Source of the DNA: Brachyspira murdochii
Lineage (GTDB): Bacteria > Spirochaetota > JAAYUW01
Length of the DNA stretch: 33,766 nucleotides
Assembly (NCBI GenBank): GCA_020722965.1
Contig: DYJT01000012.1
Span: 21,439 to 55,204, forward strand
Direction: 5' to 3'
Notes under the pieces: model-generated
Seen by the model: only the letters and a program-made list of their open reading frames with translations
Told to the model about the DNA's origin: nothing
Databases searched by the model: none
Shown here: positions 1-8,729 of the stretch, piece after piece
Numbering within the stretch: position 1 is the first letter of the stretch
Layout of the letters: each line of letters starts with the position of its first letter
Program-made: the position numbers and the translations under genes

Positions 1-44
1 TGAGTATCTTACATAGAAATTTATTTAAACAGTATTTTATTTAT

Positions 45-821
45 TTACTGTAAATAAAAATGGTTAGAAAATTCATTTATGAATCTTTCCAGAGATAAGA
101 TATAATCTTTTAAAAATGGGATCTTTTTCCACTTAAATTTATTATCAAATTCCTTGAGTCTTTTATCCATTGAATAAGCAAGTGTTTCAGTCTTTCTATA
201 TTCATTATTATCCCCAACAACAAACAAGGCTTTTGATAATAACCAATAAGAGATAGCTTCTTTATACATAAAAGATCTAGAAAATAAGAAGAAGTTTACA
301 CTTTTGTCATAAATCCCGGAAAAGAAATAATAATATCCTATTCTAAAATATGCTTTAGAGTACATAGTTTGTTTAACTGGTAAAAAAGGAATTAATCTAT
401 AATATGATTGAGAAAGATATTCTGAATATTTATCACTTTGTATCATTGCAAATAGAGTATCTAAGAAACTTCTATAATTCTTCTGAAAAAAGTATAATTC
501 TGAAATTTCATCGTAAACAAGAACTACCATTTCCTTAATTTGAAACTTTTCCTTGAATTCTAGAGCTTTATTAAAATAGAATAAAGATATATTATATATT
601 TTCTGAATTTTATATATTTTACCTAGATAATAATAAACTTCTGGATAATCTGGTTTTAATTGAAGTGCTTTCTGATAATATTCTATTGCTTTTGCATAAT
701 CTTTAAGGTAAAAAAATCTATCACCAAGTATTTTATACTCCCAGTATTGTTGGGCAGAGATTAAAAATATAGATATTGTTATCAATAGAAAAGATAAAAT
801 CAGATTTTTAAATTTAGTCAT
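45..821 (-). CDS. Exported TPR-repeat protein
   Basis: A 258-residue protein with a typical signal peptide: basic start, hydrophobic core at about residues 6-22, then an Ala-Gln junction near residue 24. After it come at least two tetratricopeptide repeats (about residues 27-94), with the usual spacing of Tyr, Gly, Ala and Pro in segments such as DYAKAIEYYQKALQLKPDYP. The remainder is aromatic-rich and helical, and probably holds diverged repeats. TPR proteins are protein-interaction scaffolds; the signal peptide places this one in the periplasm or outer envelope. It lies downstream of the LysM protein gene on the same strand, with a gap of about 110 bases. Its Shine-Dalgarno is weak. The partner and specific role cannot be named. 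Confidence 0.8.
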   Translation of the reverse strand: MTKFKNLILSFLLITISIFLISAQQYWEYKILGDRFFYLKDYAKAIEYYQKALQLKPDYPEVYYYLGKIYKIQKIYNISLFYFNKALEFKEKFQIKEMVVLVYDEISELYFFQKNYRSFLDTLFAMIQSDKYSEYLSQSYYRLIPFLPVKQTMYSKAYFRIGYYYFFSGIYDKSVNFFLFSRSFMYKEAISYWLLSKALFVVGDNNEYRKTETLAYSMDKRLKEFDNKFKWKKIPFLKDYILSLERFINEFSNHFYLQ

Positions 822-850
822 ATTCTATAAATATTCTTTATTTTATTCTT

Positions 851-874
851 TAATTAATTTTATAATTAATTTTA
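851..874. repeat. Perfect 12-base tandem duplication
   Basis: The unit TAATTAATTTTA occurs twice in immediate succession (851-862 and 863-874), in the gap between the LysM and TPR genes, just upstream of the TPR gene. In DNA this AT-rich such a duplication may be replication slippage with no function. Confidence 0.6.
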
Positions 875-930
875 TTTTTTACTTAAAAATCTCCGACATA
901 TAGACATAGAATAATTTAATAGTTTATTTT

Positions 931-1713
931 TTAAATATTAAAATAACAGAAATCTCTATAGATCAATTGATTTTCATTGCTCTTTGATAAATAAACCAGC
1001 ATATTTAAATAATTGCTAAAATTATTGTTATTATAACTAGTCTTGTTTTTCAAGGCATTCTCGAGTATTTTTTCCGTTTTTTCCTTTGGTAGGATAAAAT
1101 TTTTGACTATTTTTAATTTATTGCCTGCAATAATTAAATCCGGGTTATCTAATGCATTTAATACATACAATGTATGAGCAGATGTATTAAATTTCATTGC
1201 AATTTTCCAGAGTGTATCCCCCCATATTATTTTATATGAAGCGATCTCAATTCCCTCGAATTCTTTTAATAATAAAGAGTGATAACTTTTTATGTTTTTA
1301 GAAGTGATAATTTTGCCGTCTATACCAATTTTTTTTTCAGATGGTGTGATCTTAGGTGTTGGTGTCGCTTCTTTTTCTGGTATAGCGGCAATTTGTTCTG
1401 TTTTAGTGGATAGATTTTGCTGAACTTCAGTTTGTTTTGGACTTTCTGTAACAGTCGGTTCTGTTGTTACAGTAGTTGAAGTTTCGCCATTTCCTACTTC
1501 ATAATAAGCGAAATCAAGCTGTTTCGCAGATTTTCTGACATCCATAGATGTTATAGTAAATTTGTTACTAATAAGTACAGAAAACAATAGGAGCAAGATT
1601 AAAAAGAATATTAAGATAATTGTTAGAAGTGTCTGTTTTCTGTGTTTGGAAGATTCTTCGATAAATTGTTGTTTTGTTTCAGGGATCTTTGATTTGGTCG
1701 TATAGGTAGACAT
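931..1713 (-). CDS. Membrane-anchored LysM-domain protein
   Basis: A 260-residue protein with a basic cytoplasmic N-terminus (about 26 residues), one transmembrane helix (about 27-49), a Thr/Pro/Glu-rich linker (about 75-125) and one LysM domain at about 160-203 (YKIIWGDTLWKIAMKFNT..., ending AGNKLKIV). LysM domains bind N-acetylglucosamine polymers such as peptidoglycan. The topology therefore suggests an inner-membrane protein reaching into the wall across a flexible spacer. The tail after LysM is Lys/Asn-rich and has no recognisable domain, and no catalytic domain is present. The start is supported by a strong Shine-Dalgarno (AAAGGAG) about 8 bases ahead of the ATG. It precedes the TPR gene and has a 550-base gene-free region in front of it. 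Confidence 0.85.
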   Translation of the reverse strand: MSTYTTKSKIPETKQQFIEESSKHRKQTLLTIILIFFLILLLLFSVLISNKFTITSMDVRKSAKQLDFAYYEVGNGETSTTVTTEPTVTESPKQTEVQQNLSTKTEQIAAIPEKEATPTPKITPSEKKIGIDGKIITSKNIKSYHSLLLKEFEGIEIASYKIIWGDTLWKIAMKFNTSAHTLYVLNALDNPDLIIAGNKLKIVKNFILPKEKTEKILENALKNKTSYNNNNFSNYLNMLVYLSKSNENQLIYRDFCYFNI

Positions 1714-2264
1714 AATAAACTCCTTTTACATAATAAATTTATTCCTATATAAGAAAATTCGAACCATTCTAATAATTAATAAAAGAATTTTCATTGACAA
1801 AATATTTAGGAATTAAAATTTATTCAACATATTAAGTGATGATTTTCAATTGTCTTTATTTTTATACTAAAAATTGATTTTATCCGATTAATTGTATAAA
1901 TAATTATAACTATTAATGAAGATATTAGGATTTTAATATTAAATTGCTGCTATTTAATTGTTATTGTTTTTTATAACTTATGTATATAAATTACTCATCA
2001 AAAATTATTTCAATATATTTTGTTTTTTAATAATTAATAGTTATAAAAAAATGCAACCTACCCTATTAAAATGTTATAATAAATTATACAATTGATGACT
2101 AAAGAGATATAAAAATTTAAATTAAATTAGATTAAAAAAGCAGATAGAAAAATTAGATAAAAAAAAGATTAATAAAATTTGTTTACAACAATAGATTAAA
2201 AGTTGATTATGGATTACAAGAATATATTTTAAGATAGTTTAAGATTATGATTAAATTTATTTAT
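1714..2264. other. Gene-free AT-rich gap with a distant inverted repeat
   Basis: No open frame with coding character or a good ribosome-binding site is visible on either strand. The gap lies downstream of alr and upstream of the LysM gene, both on the minus strand. A perfect 14-base inverted repeat is present: TTATAACTATTAAT at 1904-1917 and its complement at 2033-2046, with 115 bases between. The right half (about 2100-2250) is a low-complexity purine-rich stretch with many GATTAA/AGATAA-like words on the plus strand. No GC-rich terminator hairpin follows alr. I see no tRNA-like cloverleaf. Confidence 0.5.
1772..1800 (-). promoter_or_regulatory. Candidate sigma-70 promoter for the LysM gene
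   Basis: On the minus strand TTGTCA (1795-1800) is followed after 17 bases by AATTAT (1772-1777). These match the -35 and -10 consensus at 5/6 and 4/6 positions. Transcription would begin near 1765, about 50 bases before the LysM start codon. Such AT-rich sequence gives many chance -10 boxes, so the -35 match and spacing carry the call. Confidence 0.35.
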
Positions 2265-3398
2265 CTATTTATCGATATAATACCTTCTTACCCTCTTACT
2301 AATCCAACATGTTACTTCATATGGAATGGTTGAAAGTTCTTTTGCTACATCACTTGCAGTTAGCTTCTCAAAATCAAAAAATGAAACTTCCGTACCTATA
2401 TCATAAAAATCGTTTTTTAAATATATCATGGTCTGGTCCATACAGACTCTACCAGCTATTTTATAGAATTTTCCATTTATTAATACATTATGTTGATTCG
2501 AAAGTTTCCTATTCAACCCATCGGCGTAACCTATTGGTACTGTTGCAATATAACAATCATCAGGAGCCTTAAAAGTACCACCATAGGAAATAGGAGTTCC
2601 CTTTTTTACTCTTTTTATAAAAGCTATTTCAGATCTAAATTTCATTGAAGGAAATAGTTTTATAGATTCTGATGTTTCATTTGATGGATAGTACCCATAA
2701 ATCATGACTCCTGGTCTTACCATATTAAAATAACTAGATGGTAAATCCAATATTGCGCCAGAATTTGCCATATGATATATAGGGATTACTATTCCCAGTT
2801 TTTCAATCTCATTTTTAAATTTTGAAAACAACTCTATTTGCATCATGGAAAAAGATTTATCTTTTTCATCTGATTTCGGAAAATGTGTAAATGCTCCTTC
2901 AAGCTGTAAATAATCTGAAGAAGCAGCTTTTTTAGCGATTTCAATCGCTTCTTCGACAGAAGCGCCAATTCTTCCCATACCAGTATCTAATTTAATATGA
3001 ATTTTAGTATTAAAATTATTTTTTTTACAGCAAGAAATAGTCTGCTCAAGAGTCTTTAAAGAAACTACTGTAATAGTTAGATTATTTTTTATAGCCTTAT
3101 ATAACTGATCCTCAAAAGTTACACCAAAAAGTAATATCGGTAATTTTATTCCATTTTGTCTTAATTCTATCCCTTCTTCTACTGTTGCAACTCCAAGATA
3201 ATCTGCAAGCCTTTCTCTTTCAAACATTTTAGATATTTCAACGGCTCCGTGACCATAACCATCTGCCTTAACTGCAGGACAAATCTTCACATTGCTACCA
3301 ACTTTTTGTTTAATCCCAAGTATATTTTTTCTAATAGCATTCAAATTAATAATCGCAGCAGTTTTTCTCTCTGTGTCAAAGATATTGATATTTTCCAT
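2265..3398 (-). CDS. alr: Alanine racemase
   Basis: This PLP enzyme interconverts L- and D-alanine, supplying D-alanine for peptidoglycan. The PLP-binding lysine sits in AVKADGYGHG (Lys44), in the N-terminal TIM barrel. The second catalytic base, tyrosine, is in ISYGGTF (about residue 272) in the C-terminal beta domain. RPGVMIYGY and GRVCMDQTM are further family motifs. Length (377 residues) is normal. The start is set by a GGGAGAG Shine-Dalgarno about 9 bases before the ATG. It lies 17 bases behind the YigZ/IMPACT gene on the same strand and is probably co-transcribed with sua5-yigZ. Confidence 0.97.
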   Translation of the reverse strand: MENINIFDTERKTAAIINLNAIRKNILGIKQKVGSNVKICPAVKADGYGHGAVEISKMFERERLADYLGVATVEEGIELRQNGIKLPILLFGVTFEDQLYKAIKNNLTITVVSLKTLEQTISCCKKNNFNTKIHIKLDTGMGRIGASVEEAIEIAKKAASSDYLQLEGAFTHFPKSDEKDKSFSMMQIELFSKFKNEIEKLGIVIPIYHMANSGAILDLPSSYFNMVRPGVMIYGYYPSNETSESIKLFPSMKFRSEIAFIKRVKKGTPISYGGTFKAPDDCYIATVPIGYADGLNRKLSNQHNVLINGKFYKIAGRVCMDQTMIYLKNDFYDIGTEVSFFDFEKLTASDVAKELSTIPYEVTCWISKRVRRYYIDK

Positions 3399-3415
3399 TA
3401 TAAACTCTCCCTTTT

Positions 3416-4024
3416 TTATTTTTTCTCTAATTTAAATATATTTGAAAGGTTTAAAGCTATTTTTTCGCTTGTTTGTATTTCAAAAAACGCTGATTGCTGG
3501 TTATTTTCAAAAATATATTCATTTTTCAATACCCTTATCTTATCATTTAAGTTATTTGATTTAATATAATCGTACCAGATATGTTCTTTATCAATAGGGA
3601 TATAGATTTTACAGATAATACTTGTTTGATATTCTATTGTCCTGGCTTTGGAAATTGCATCTAATAAAACCTGTGAATATGCTTTTTGTAAACCAGAAGT
3701 TCCGAGCTTTATTCCCCCAAAATATCTTATTACAATGACTCCTATTTGGATTAAATATTTTTGTTGCAAAATATATAACAAAGGCCAACCAGCGGTCTTG
3801 GCTGGTTCTCTATCATCTGAAAAATGCTCTTTAATTTGATTATTTTCTATTTTAATTCTGTAAGCAGGGACAATATGGGTCGCATCATAAAAATTTTTTT
3901 TTGCTTTTTTAATTCTCTCGCTAAAATATGTAATACTGTCGCATGGAAAGATAAAACAGATAAATCGTGATTTTTGAACTATAATTTCACAGCTATATTC
4001 TTCTTCAATTGTCAAATAATCCAT
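3416..4024 (-). CDS. YigZ/IMPACT (UPF0029) family protein
   Basis: A 202-residue protein with the IMPACT N-terminal domain signature: KSRFICF near residue 18, ATHIVPAYRI, FSDDREPAKTAGWP and VIRYFGGIKLGTSGLQKAY. The remainder is the small C-terminal domain usual in bacterial YigZ proteins. The family is widespread and its biochemistry is uncertain; a translation- or ribosome-related role is suggested by eukaryotic IMPACT. Its start overlaps the end of the Sua5 gene by 13 bases, so the two are probably translationally coupled. Both families have translation links, which makes the pairing reasonable. Confidence 0.9.
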   Translation of the reverse strand: MDYLTIEEEYSCEIIVQKSRFICFIFPCDSITYFSERIKKAKKNFYDATHIVPAYRIKIENNQIKEHFSDDREPAKTAGWPLLYILQQKYLIQIGVIVIRYFGGIKLGTSGLQKAYSQVLLDAISKARTIEYQTSIICKIYIPIDKEHIWYDYIKSNNLNDKIRVLKNEYIFENNQQSAFFEIQTSEKIALNLSNIFKLEKK

Positions 4025-5136
4025 ATTTCTTCTGCAGCCTTGATTAATCTATTTATAATAGCTAAATTTATACCGGAATGTTTTAAGCATGGTTCGATGA
4101 TTATATAATTTATCTTTTTCTTGTCCGCATCTCGAAATATTGAATAAATCCTTCTAGCAAAATCGTATGGATCTTTAAAAATCAACTCCTCAGTAATATC
4201 AATAATATTTGTTTTTAATTCAATCTTTTGTTTTTGACTCAAAAAGATAAATTTATTATTTTTGAAAAATTCATCAGGCAATTCTGATATCTTTATTATT
4301 TTATTTGAGAAGATTCTTTTTAACTCGAAAAATCCTTCATTATCTTCAAATTCATTCTTATTAAAAATGAGAACTACTTTTGCATCCGGTTTATAATGAG
4401 TATATTTCATACCAGGTGATCTCGGATTTTCCTGAAGAGGTACCTTTTTTAGATAGACAATATCCGGGAATTCTGGCAATAGATCTTCTAAAGTTATAAA
4501 ACCAGGTCTTAGTATAGTGGGAATATCTGATGTTAAATCAACTACTGTAGATTCTATTCCATAAACAGATTCACCCCCATTTAGTATATATTTTATCTTC
4601 CCATTGAAATCCATTAAAACATCTTCTGCTTTTGTACAGGAAGGTTTGCCAGAAATATTTGCAGAAGGTGCTGCAATCGGAAGATTAGAAAGTTTAATAA
4701 ATATTTGGGCAACCTTATTATCCGGAAATCTTATTGCAACTGTGCGTAAATTTCCTAGTGTTATAAATGGGATCTCTTTCAAATTAGCAGGAAATATAAA
4801 AGATACTGGCCCAGGCCAGAAATTGATGGCTTTATTTAATCTTTGTAAAATTAAATCACCAATTTCATCCTTTTTTATATCTATAAGTTTTTCAATATGG
4901 TCAATTGAAGCGATATGAACGATTAATGGATTATCAGAAGGTCTTCCCTTAATTTCAAATATCTTTTGAACAGCGTATTTTGATAATGCATTTGCTCCTA
5001 GGCCATAAACTGTTTCGGTGGGAAAAGCGACAACACCATCTTGCTTAATTTCTTCTGATGCTTTATAAATTAGATTCTCTATTTCAGTTTGAGTTAAAAG
5101 AGAAAAATTACTTATATCAATAATATTTGTTATCAT
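4012..5136 (-). CDS. Threonylcarbamoyl-AMP synthase, Sua5 type
   Basis: Makes threonylcarbamoyl-AMP from threonine, bicarbonate and ATP, the first step of t6A37 formation on ANN-decoding tRNAs. The YrdC/Sua5 catalytic domain covers about residues 15-215: VAFPTETVYGLGANA, KGRPSDNPLIVH, PAAPSAN-type motif (IAAPSANISGKPS), and ESTVVDLT with ILRPG. SPGMKYTHYKPDAKV (about 240-255) is the linker typical of two-domain Sua5, followed by a C-terminal Sua5 domain to residue 374. That domain separates it from short YrdC (TsaC). The Shine-Dalgarno is weak (AAAAG next to the ATG), but the protein N-terminus fits the family. Partners TsaB, TsaD and TsaE are not in the window. Confidence 0.94.
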   Translation of the reverse strand: MITNIIDISNFSLLTQTEIENLIYKASEEIKQDGVVAFPTETVYGLGANALSKYAVQKIFEIKGRPSDNPLIVHIASIDHIEKLIDIKKDEIGDLILQRLNKAINFWPGPVSFIFPANLKEIPFITLGNLRTVAIRFPDNKVAQIFIKLSNLPIAAPSANISGKPSCTKAEDVLMDFNGKIKYILNGGESVYGIESTVVDLTSDIPTILRPGFITLEDLLPEFPDIVYLKKVPLQENPRSPGMKYTHYKPDAKVVLIFNKNEFEDNEGFFELKRIFSNKIIKISELPDEFFKNNKFIFLSQKQKIELKTNIIDITEELIFKDPYDFARRIYSIFRDADKKKINYIIIEPCLKHSGINLAIINRLIKAAEEIWII

Positions 5137-5218
5137 CTTTTAAATTTATCAATTTTTTATATTTTTATATTTTTGTATATCAATAAAATCTTTCTATTAT
5201 TTTATAACATAAATATAT

Positions 5219-5872
5219 TTATAAATTGTTATACAAATTCATAATTTTCGCTAATCTATCTGTATAAAAAAGTTTAACAGAATTTTCGTAACTCATAATA
5301 ACCTTATTGGTAAAAAGACGCTTATATTTCGGGTATCTAACTCTTAAATCAATAAACCTTTGTTTAATATTAACAATATCAAAATGTAATACATGTTTAT
5401 CGGCTATATTTATTATAAAAGGGATCAAAGATAATCTTTTAAAAATAAAAGAATCTATTAGATGATTTTTACAACTATATGCCTCTAAAACCCTATTCTC
5501 TTTTAATAATATTTCATAACCTATTTCTGCATGAGATTTATTTGTCAAGTTTTTTATTTCAAAAGTTTTACCTATATCATGAAGTAAAGCTGAACTGATA
5601 ATAAACGATAATAATTTATTTAAATCATTGTTGTATAAGTATTGATTTAATGTTTTATAATAAAAATTATTTTTTTTTAAGTTTAACAAAAAATATAAAG
5701 ATAATATTGCCACTATTTTACTGTGAGATCGAATATTTGGTAGCATTTCATATTTTTCCCAAAGATCATTGTTTTTATCGAGCTGAATATTAAAGGCAAT
5801 ATACAGTGGTTCTTTATTATCTTCAAATAATTTGTTAAATAAAAACTCTATTTTAGTAAGGATGTTATCCAT
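5219..5872 (-). CDS. HD-domain protein, putative phosphohydrolase
   Basis: A 217-residue protein with HD-superfamily metal-binding pattern: His50 (RSHSKI), His98-Asp99 in ALLHDIGKTFEI, the downstream SHAEIGYEIL helix, and a late aspartate in IADKH (about 157). HD proteins hydrolyse phosphate esters, often nucleotides or phospholipid intermediates; the substrate cannot be told from sequence. The helical Asn/Lys-rich remainder shows no second domain. The start codon lies within the 3' end of the TraB-family gene (25-base overlap). A GGAATCCC sequence stands just before the ATG, so translation is probably coupled to the TraB-family gene. Confidence 0.82.
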   Translation of the reverse strand: MDNILTKIEFLFNKLFEDNKEPLYIAFNIQLDKNNDLWEKYEMLPNIRSHSKIVAILSLYFLLNLKKNNFYYKTLNQYLYNNDLNKLLSFIISSALLHDIGKTFEIKNLTNKSHAEIGYEILLKENRVLEAYSCKNHLIDSFIFKRLSLIPFIINIADKHVLHFDIVNIKQRFIDLRVRYPKYKRLFTNKVIMSYENSVKLFYTDRLAKIMNLYNNL

Positions 5873-7014
5873 GGGATTCCAATAAATGTTCCAATTGATG
5901 CGCCTATAGAAGTAGCAAAAAATACGACAAGTGCATGTAAAATCCTATTTTTAAAATAGCCTTTAAATTTTGTGATATCCTGTGTAAGATTTTCAAAATC
6001 GACCACCCTCGGTTTTTTAAATGTAGCTTCGATAATAGCCAGGAACATCCCAGCACCGATTGTTGGATTTAATGTAGTTACTGGGGCTACTACCCATGAA
6101 GCAATTATAGTAAAAGGATGAGATAACACAATTATAGATGATACAAAGCAACTAAAACCAGATATCAAAATCCAATATTTTAACATAGATAATACAACTT
6201 TAGGCCCTTTAACAAAAAAACCCAGGGCAAATAAAGCTACAATAGCTATGGTTATAATCCATCCTATCAGGTTATTCTTATTTTTCTTTATGGGTACCTG
6301 TTCTATATTTTTATCATATTCAAAGCCATTTTCTATCTTATTTACAATACCATTTAAATGCCCTTTACCAACAACTGCTATTATTGTATTACCATCTGTG
6401 TTTAATATTTTGTTAGCTATATATTCATCTCTTTCATCGATAAGAACCCTTTTTACCTTTGGAAGCTCTTTTGCAAACTCATTCATCATCGTAGAAAGGA
6501 GATCTCCATCTTCCATTATTTTGTCAAGTTCTGACTGATCTATCTTTTCTTTTGAAAAAATAGATTCTATTAATAGCTCAATAATCTTAATTTTATCATT
6601 AAATTTAGAAAGAGACCATGCTCTTTTTAGTGTAACATTTATATCTCTATCTGATAAAACAAGATCAATCCCTTTTTCTTTTGCAATGTTAATTGCTTCT
6701 ATCATCTCCGCACCAGGGGCACTTCCAAAATCCAATCCAATTCTTTTTTGGAAAGATGATAAGATCATCGTTGCAAGAAGTAAAAACCCCTTACCTTCTT
6801 TTATCACTTTAATTATATCAAGATTTTCCCATCTGTTTTTATCGTTTAACGATGCGTATCTTGATTCGCATAATTCTACAGCTACTTTATCTGGTTTAAA
6901 CAAATCTATTGCATCCCTCACCTGTTGAACACTTTCTTTTGAAACATGAGCTGTTCCAATCAATATTATCCTTTTACCATTTTTTTCTATAATTCTTTGA
7001 ATATTTTCATTCAT
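5848..7014 (-). CDS. TraB/PrgY-family membrane protein
   Basis: A 388-residue protein of the TraB family (TIKI/EreA-like fold). The N-terminal soluble domain (about 1-235) holds the two GxxH motifs, LIGTAHVS (about 19-26) and GKGHLNGI (about 215-222), and the conserved VAVELCESRY. At least four hydrophobic helices follow in the C-terminal part (from about 248). PrgY/TraB homologues reduce pheromone activity in enterococci, and relatives include putative metalloproteases. The substrate of the chromosomal spirochaete and archaeal versions is not known to me. The C-terminus overlaps the HD gene. AAGGAT about 11 bases before the ATG supports the chosen start. Confidence 0.9.
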   Translation of the reverse strand: MNENIQRIIEKNGKRIILIGTAHVSKESVQQVRDAIDLFKPDKVAVELCESRYASLNDKNRWENLDIIKVIKEGKGFLLLATMILSSFQKRIGLDFGSAPGAEMIEAINIAKEKGIDLVLSDRDINVTLKRAWSLSKFNDKIKIIELLIESIFSKEKIDQSELDKIMEDGDLLSTMMNEFAKELPKVKRVLIDERDEYIANKILNTDGNTIIAVVGKGHLNGIVNKIENGFEYDKNIEQVPIKKNKNNLIGWIITIAIVALFALGFFVKGPKVVLSMLKYWILISGFSCFVSSIIVLSHPFTIIASWVVAPVTTLNPTIGAGMFLAIIEATFKKPRVVDFENLTQDITKFKGYFKNRILHALVVFFATSIGASIGTFIGIPWITSLLK

Positions 7015-7061
7015 ATTTTTATATATCCTTTTTATATTATTAAACTGATATATTTTTAGTA

Positions 7062-8201
7062 TTAATAGCTTTCCTCTTTTGATTGCAAATAATTATTTAA
7101 AAAATTATTTTTAAAATTCTCAAAATTATCTTCTAATATCGATTGCCTTACATCATCCATAAGTTTTTTCAAAAATGCTAAGTTATGTATGGAAATCAAG
7201 GTCATGGCAGTAATCTCTTTAGCTCTAAAAAGGTGCCTGATATAAGATTTTGTAAAATTTCGGCACGCATAACAATTACAATCTGAATCGAGGGGTTCTT
7301 CAGAAAATTTATAACTTAGATTTTTAATACTTTTCATACCTGATTTAGTAAAAAATGATCCATTTCTTCCGGCTCTTGTCGGAAAAATACAGTCAAACAT
7401 ATCGATACCTCTAGAAATCCCCTCGAGTAAATCTTCTGGTTTCCCTACACCCATTAAATATCTTGGCTTATCTTCAGGTAATATAGAATTTACTATTTCT
7501 ATCATATGATTCATTGTCTCTTTATCTTCACCCACAGATAACCCACCTATAGAATATCCAGGTAAGTCAAGCTCTGCTGTGTATGAAGCAGATATTCTTC
7601 TCAAATCTTCAAATTTGTTACCTTGAACAATGCCAAATAAGAGATTATCTTTTTCACCTTTATTTTCAAGCCATCTGTTTTTAGATCTTTTTAACCATTG
7701 CAAAGTTCTATCCATTGCTTTTTTGGCTATGTTGTATTCAATAGGAATTGGTGTACATTCATCGAGTGGCATCATAATATCAGATCCTAGATTCATTTCA
7801 AAATCGATTACAAATTCTGGAGAAAAAAAATGTTTTGAACCATCTACAATAGAAGAAAATATTACTCCATCATCGTTTATTTTCCTGAATTCAGATAATG
7901 AAAAAACTTGAAAACCACCAGAATCCGTAAGAATATTTCTATCCCAATTAATAAAATTATGTAATCCATTGAAATGTCTTATTATCTCCTGACCTGGTCG
8001 CAGATAAAGATGGTAAGTGTTTCCCAACACAAGATTAAAACCTATCTCTTTTATCTGCTGCCAGGTACAAGCCTTTATAGTTCCAGTTGTCCCAACAGGC
8101 ATAAAAACAGGAGTCTGGATTACACCATGAGACAAAGTTAGTCTAGCAGCTCTTGCATTACTCCTACTCGAATTTTTTTCAATGATAAATTCTCCTACCA
8201 C
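7062..8201 (-). CDS. tgt: tRNA-guanine transglycosylase (queuine/preQ1)
   Basis: Exchanges G34 for preQ1 in tRNAs with GUN anticodons. Motifs in order: HGVIQTPVFMPVGTTG near the N-terminus, LTDSGGFQVFSL (catalytic Asp, about residue 92), GGLSVGE, and FDCIFPTRAGRNG (nucleophile region, about 275). The structural zinc site is CNCYAC followed by a His about 26 residues on. Length (379) is normal. The start is GTG: it gives a family-typical N-terminus and has AGGGG five bases upstream. The zinc-ribbon protein gene ends only 15 bases upstream, suggesting one transcript. The queuosine biosynthesis genes are not in this window. Confidence 0.97.
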   Translation of the reverse strand: MVGEFIIEKNSSRSNARAARLTLSHGVIQTPVFMPVGTTGTIKACTWQQIKEIGFNLVLGNTYHLYLRPGQEIIRHFNGLHNFINWDRNILTDSGGFQVFSLSEFRKINDDGVIFSSIVDGSKHFFSPEFVIDFEMNLGSDIMMPLDECTPIPIEYNIAKKAMDRTLQWLKRSKNRWLENKGEKDNLLFGIVQGNKFEDLRRISASYTAELDLPGYSIGGLSVGEDKETMNHMIEIVNSILPEDKPRYLMGVGKPEDLLEGISRGIDMFDCIFPTRAGRNGSFFTKSGMKSIKNLSYKFSEEPLDSDCNCYACRNFTKSYIRHLFRAKEITAMTLISIHNLAFLKKLMDDVRQSILEDNFENFKNNFLNNYLQSKEESY

Positions 8202-8216
8202 ACCAACCCCTGAAAA

Positions 8217-8720
8217 TTAGTATTGATCAATTGGTAAATAATTCATGCTAAATTTTTCAAATTTAGGCTTTGTGAACTTTATTCTTTTGATTATCATCAG
8301 TTTCTTTTCACTTTTTATTTCTTTAACTTCTCCAAAAGTTCCTGCTCCCAAATATATTACCTTATTCTTAGGATCAGGAGATAATAAAATTTTAGCTTCT
8401 TCTAAGGCACAGTCAAAACAATAATATTCTTTTTTTTCATCATTAAAAAATATGCTTAGTTCATCATTGATTATTTTGTTACATCTTGAGCATTTTATAC
8501 TTGAATTGCTTTGATTTTTATCATTGACATTTATTTTGGCTTTAAAATGTTTTTTGTGATATTCTAATCTATTTTTTGTCTGTTGTCTTTTAAAATCTAT
8601 TTTATGTTTTACATGTTTTACTTGATTTACCTTTATACTCTCGGAATTTTGAAAGATTTCATTTTTTATTTCCTGTTTGGGGATATATTTATAAATTTTA
8701 TCACTATTTAGTCTTTTCAT
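8217..8720 (-). CDS. Small basic zinc-ribbon protein of unknown function
   Basis: A 167-residue protein. The first 70 residues are Lys/His/Asn/Gln-rich and probably disordered, and could bind nucleic acid. Next is a four-cysteine zinc ribbon with Cys77-x2-Cys80 and Cys101-x2-Cys104 around a short beta hairpin. The tail contains GAGTFGEV (126-133), which superficially resembles a kinase glycine-rich loop, but no kinase domain follows. It sits between gatB (9 bases) and tgt (15 bases) with an AAGGAT Shine-Dalgarno, so it is in a translation-related operon. I do not recognise a named family; a conserved spirochaete hypothetical is likely. Confidence 0.75.
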   Translation of the reverse strand: MKRLNSDKIYKYIPKQEIKNEIFQNSESIKVNQVKHVKHKIDFKRQQTKNRLEYHKKHFKAKINVNDKNQSNSSIKCSRCNKIINDELSIFFNDEKKEYYCFDCALEEAKILLSPDPKNKVIYLGAGTFGEVKEIKSEKKLMIIKRIKFTKPKFEKFSMNYLPIDQY

Positions 8721-8729
8721 AATTAATCC

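Noticed and set aside
29-51. ACAGTA/TACTGT hairpin overlapping the stop of the TPR gene as a terminator
   Set aside because: Six AT-rich base pairs with an 11-base loop that includes the stop region and no long T run; too weak.
1794-1799. Plus-strand TTGACA as a promoter into the gene-free gap
   Set aside because: No acceptable -10 at 16-18 bases and no gene or stable RNA downstream on that strand; the same bases serve better as a minus-strand -35.
2309-2572. Plus-strand open frame opposite alr
   Set aside because: A shadow of alr in another frame, with no ribosome-binding site and no recognisable protein; the other antisense frames in the window fail likewise.
8321-8345. GAGTFGEV in the zinc-ribbon protein as a kinase nucleotide loop
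   Set aside because: No lysine, catalytic loop or DFG motif follows in the short remainder, so it is not a kinase.
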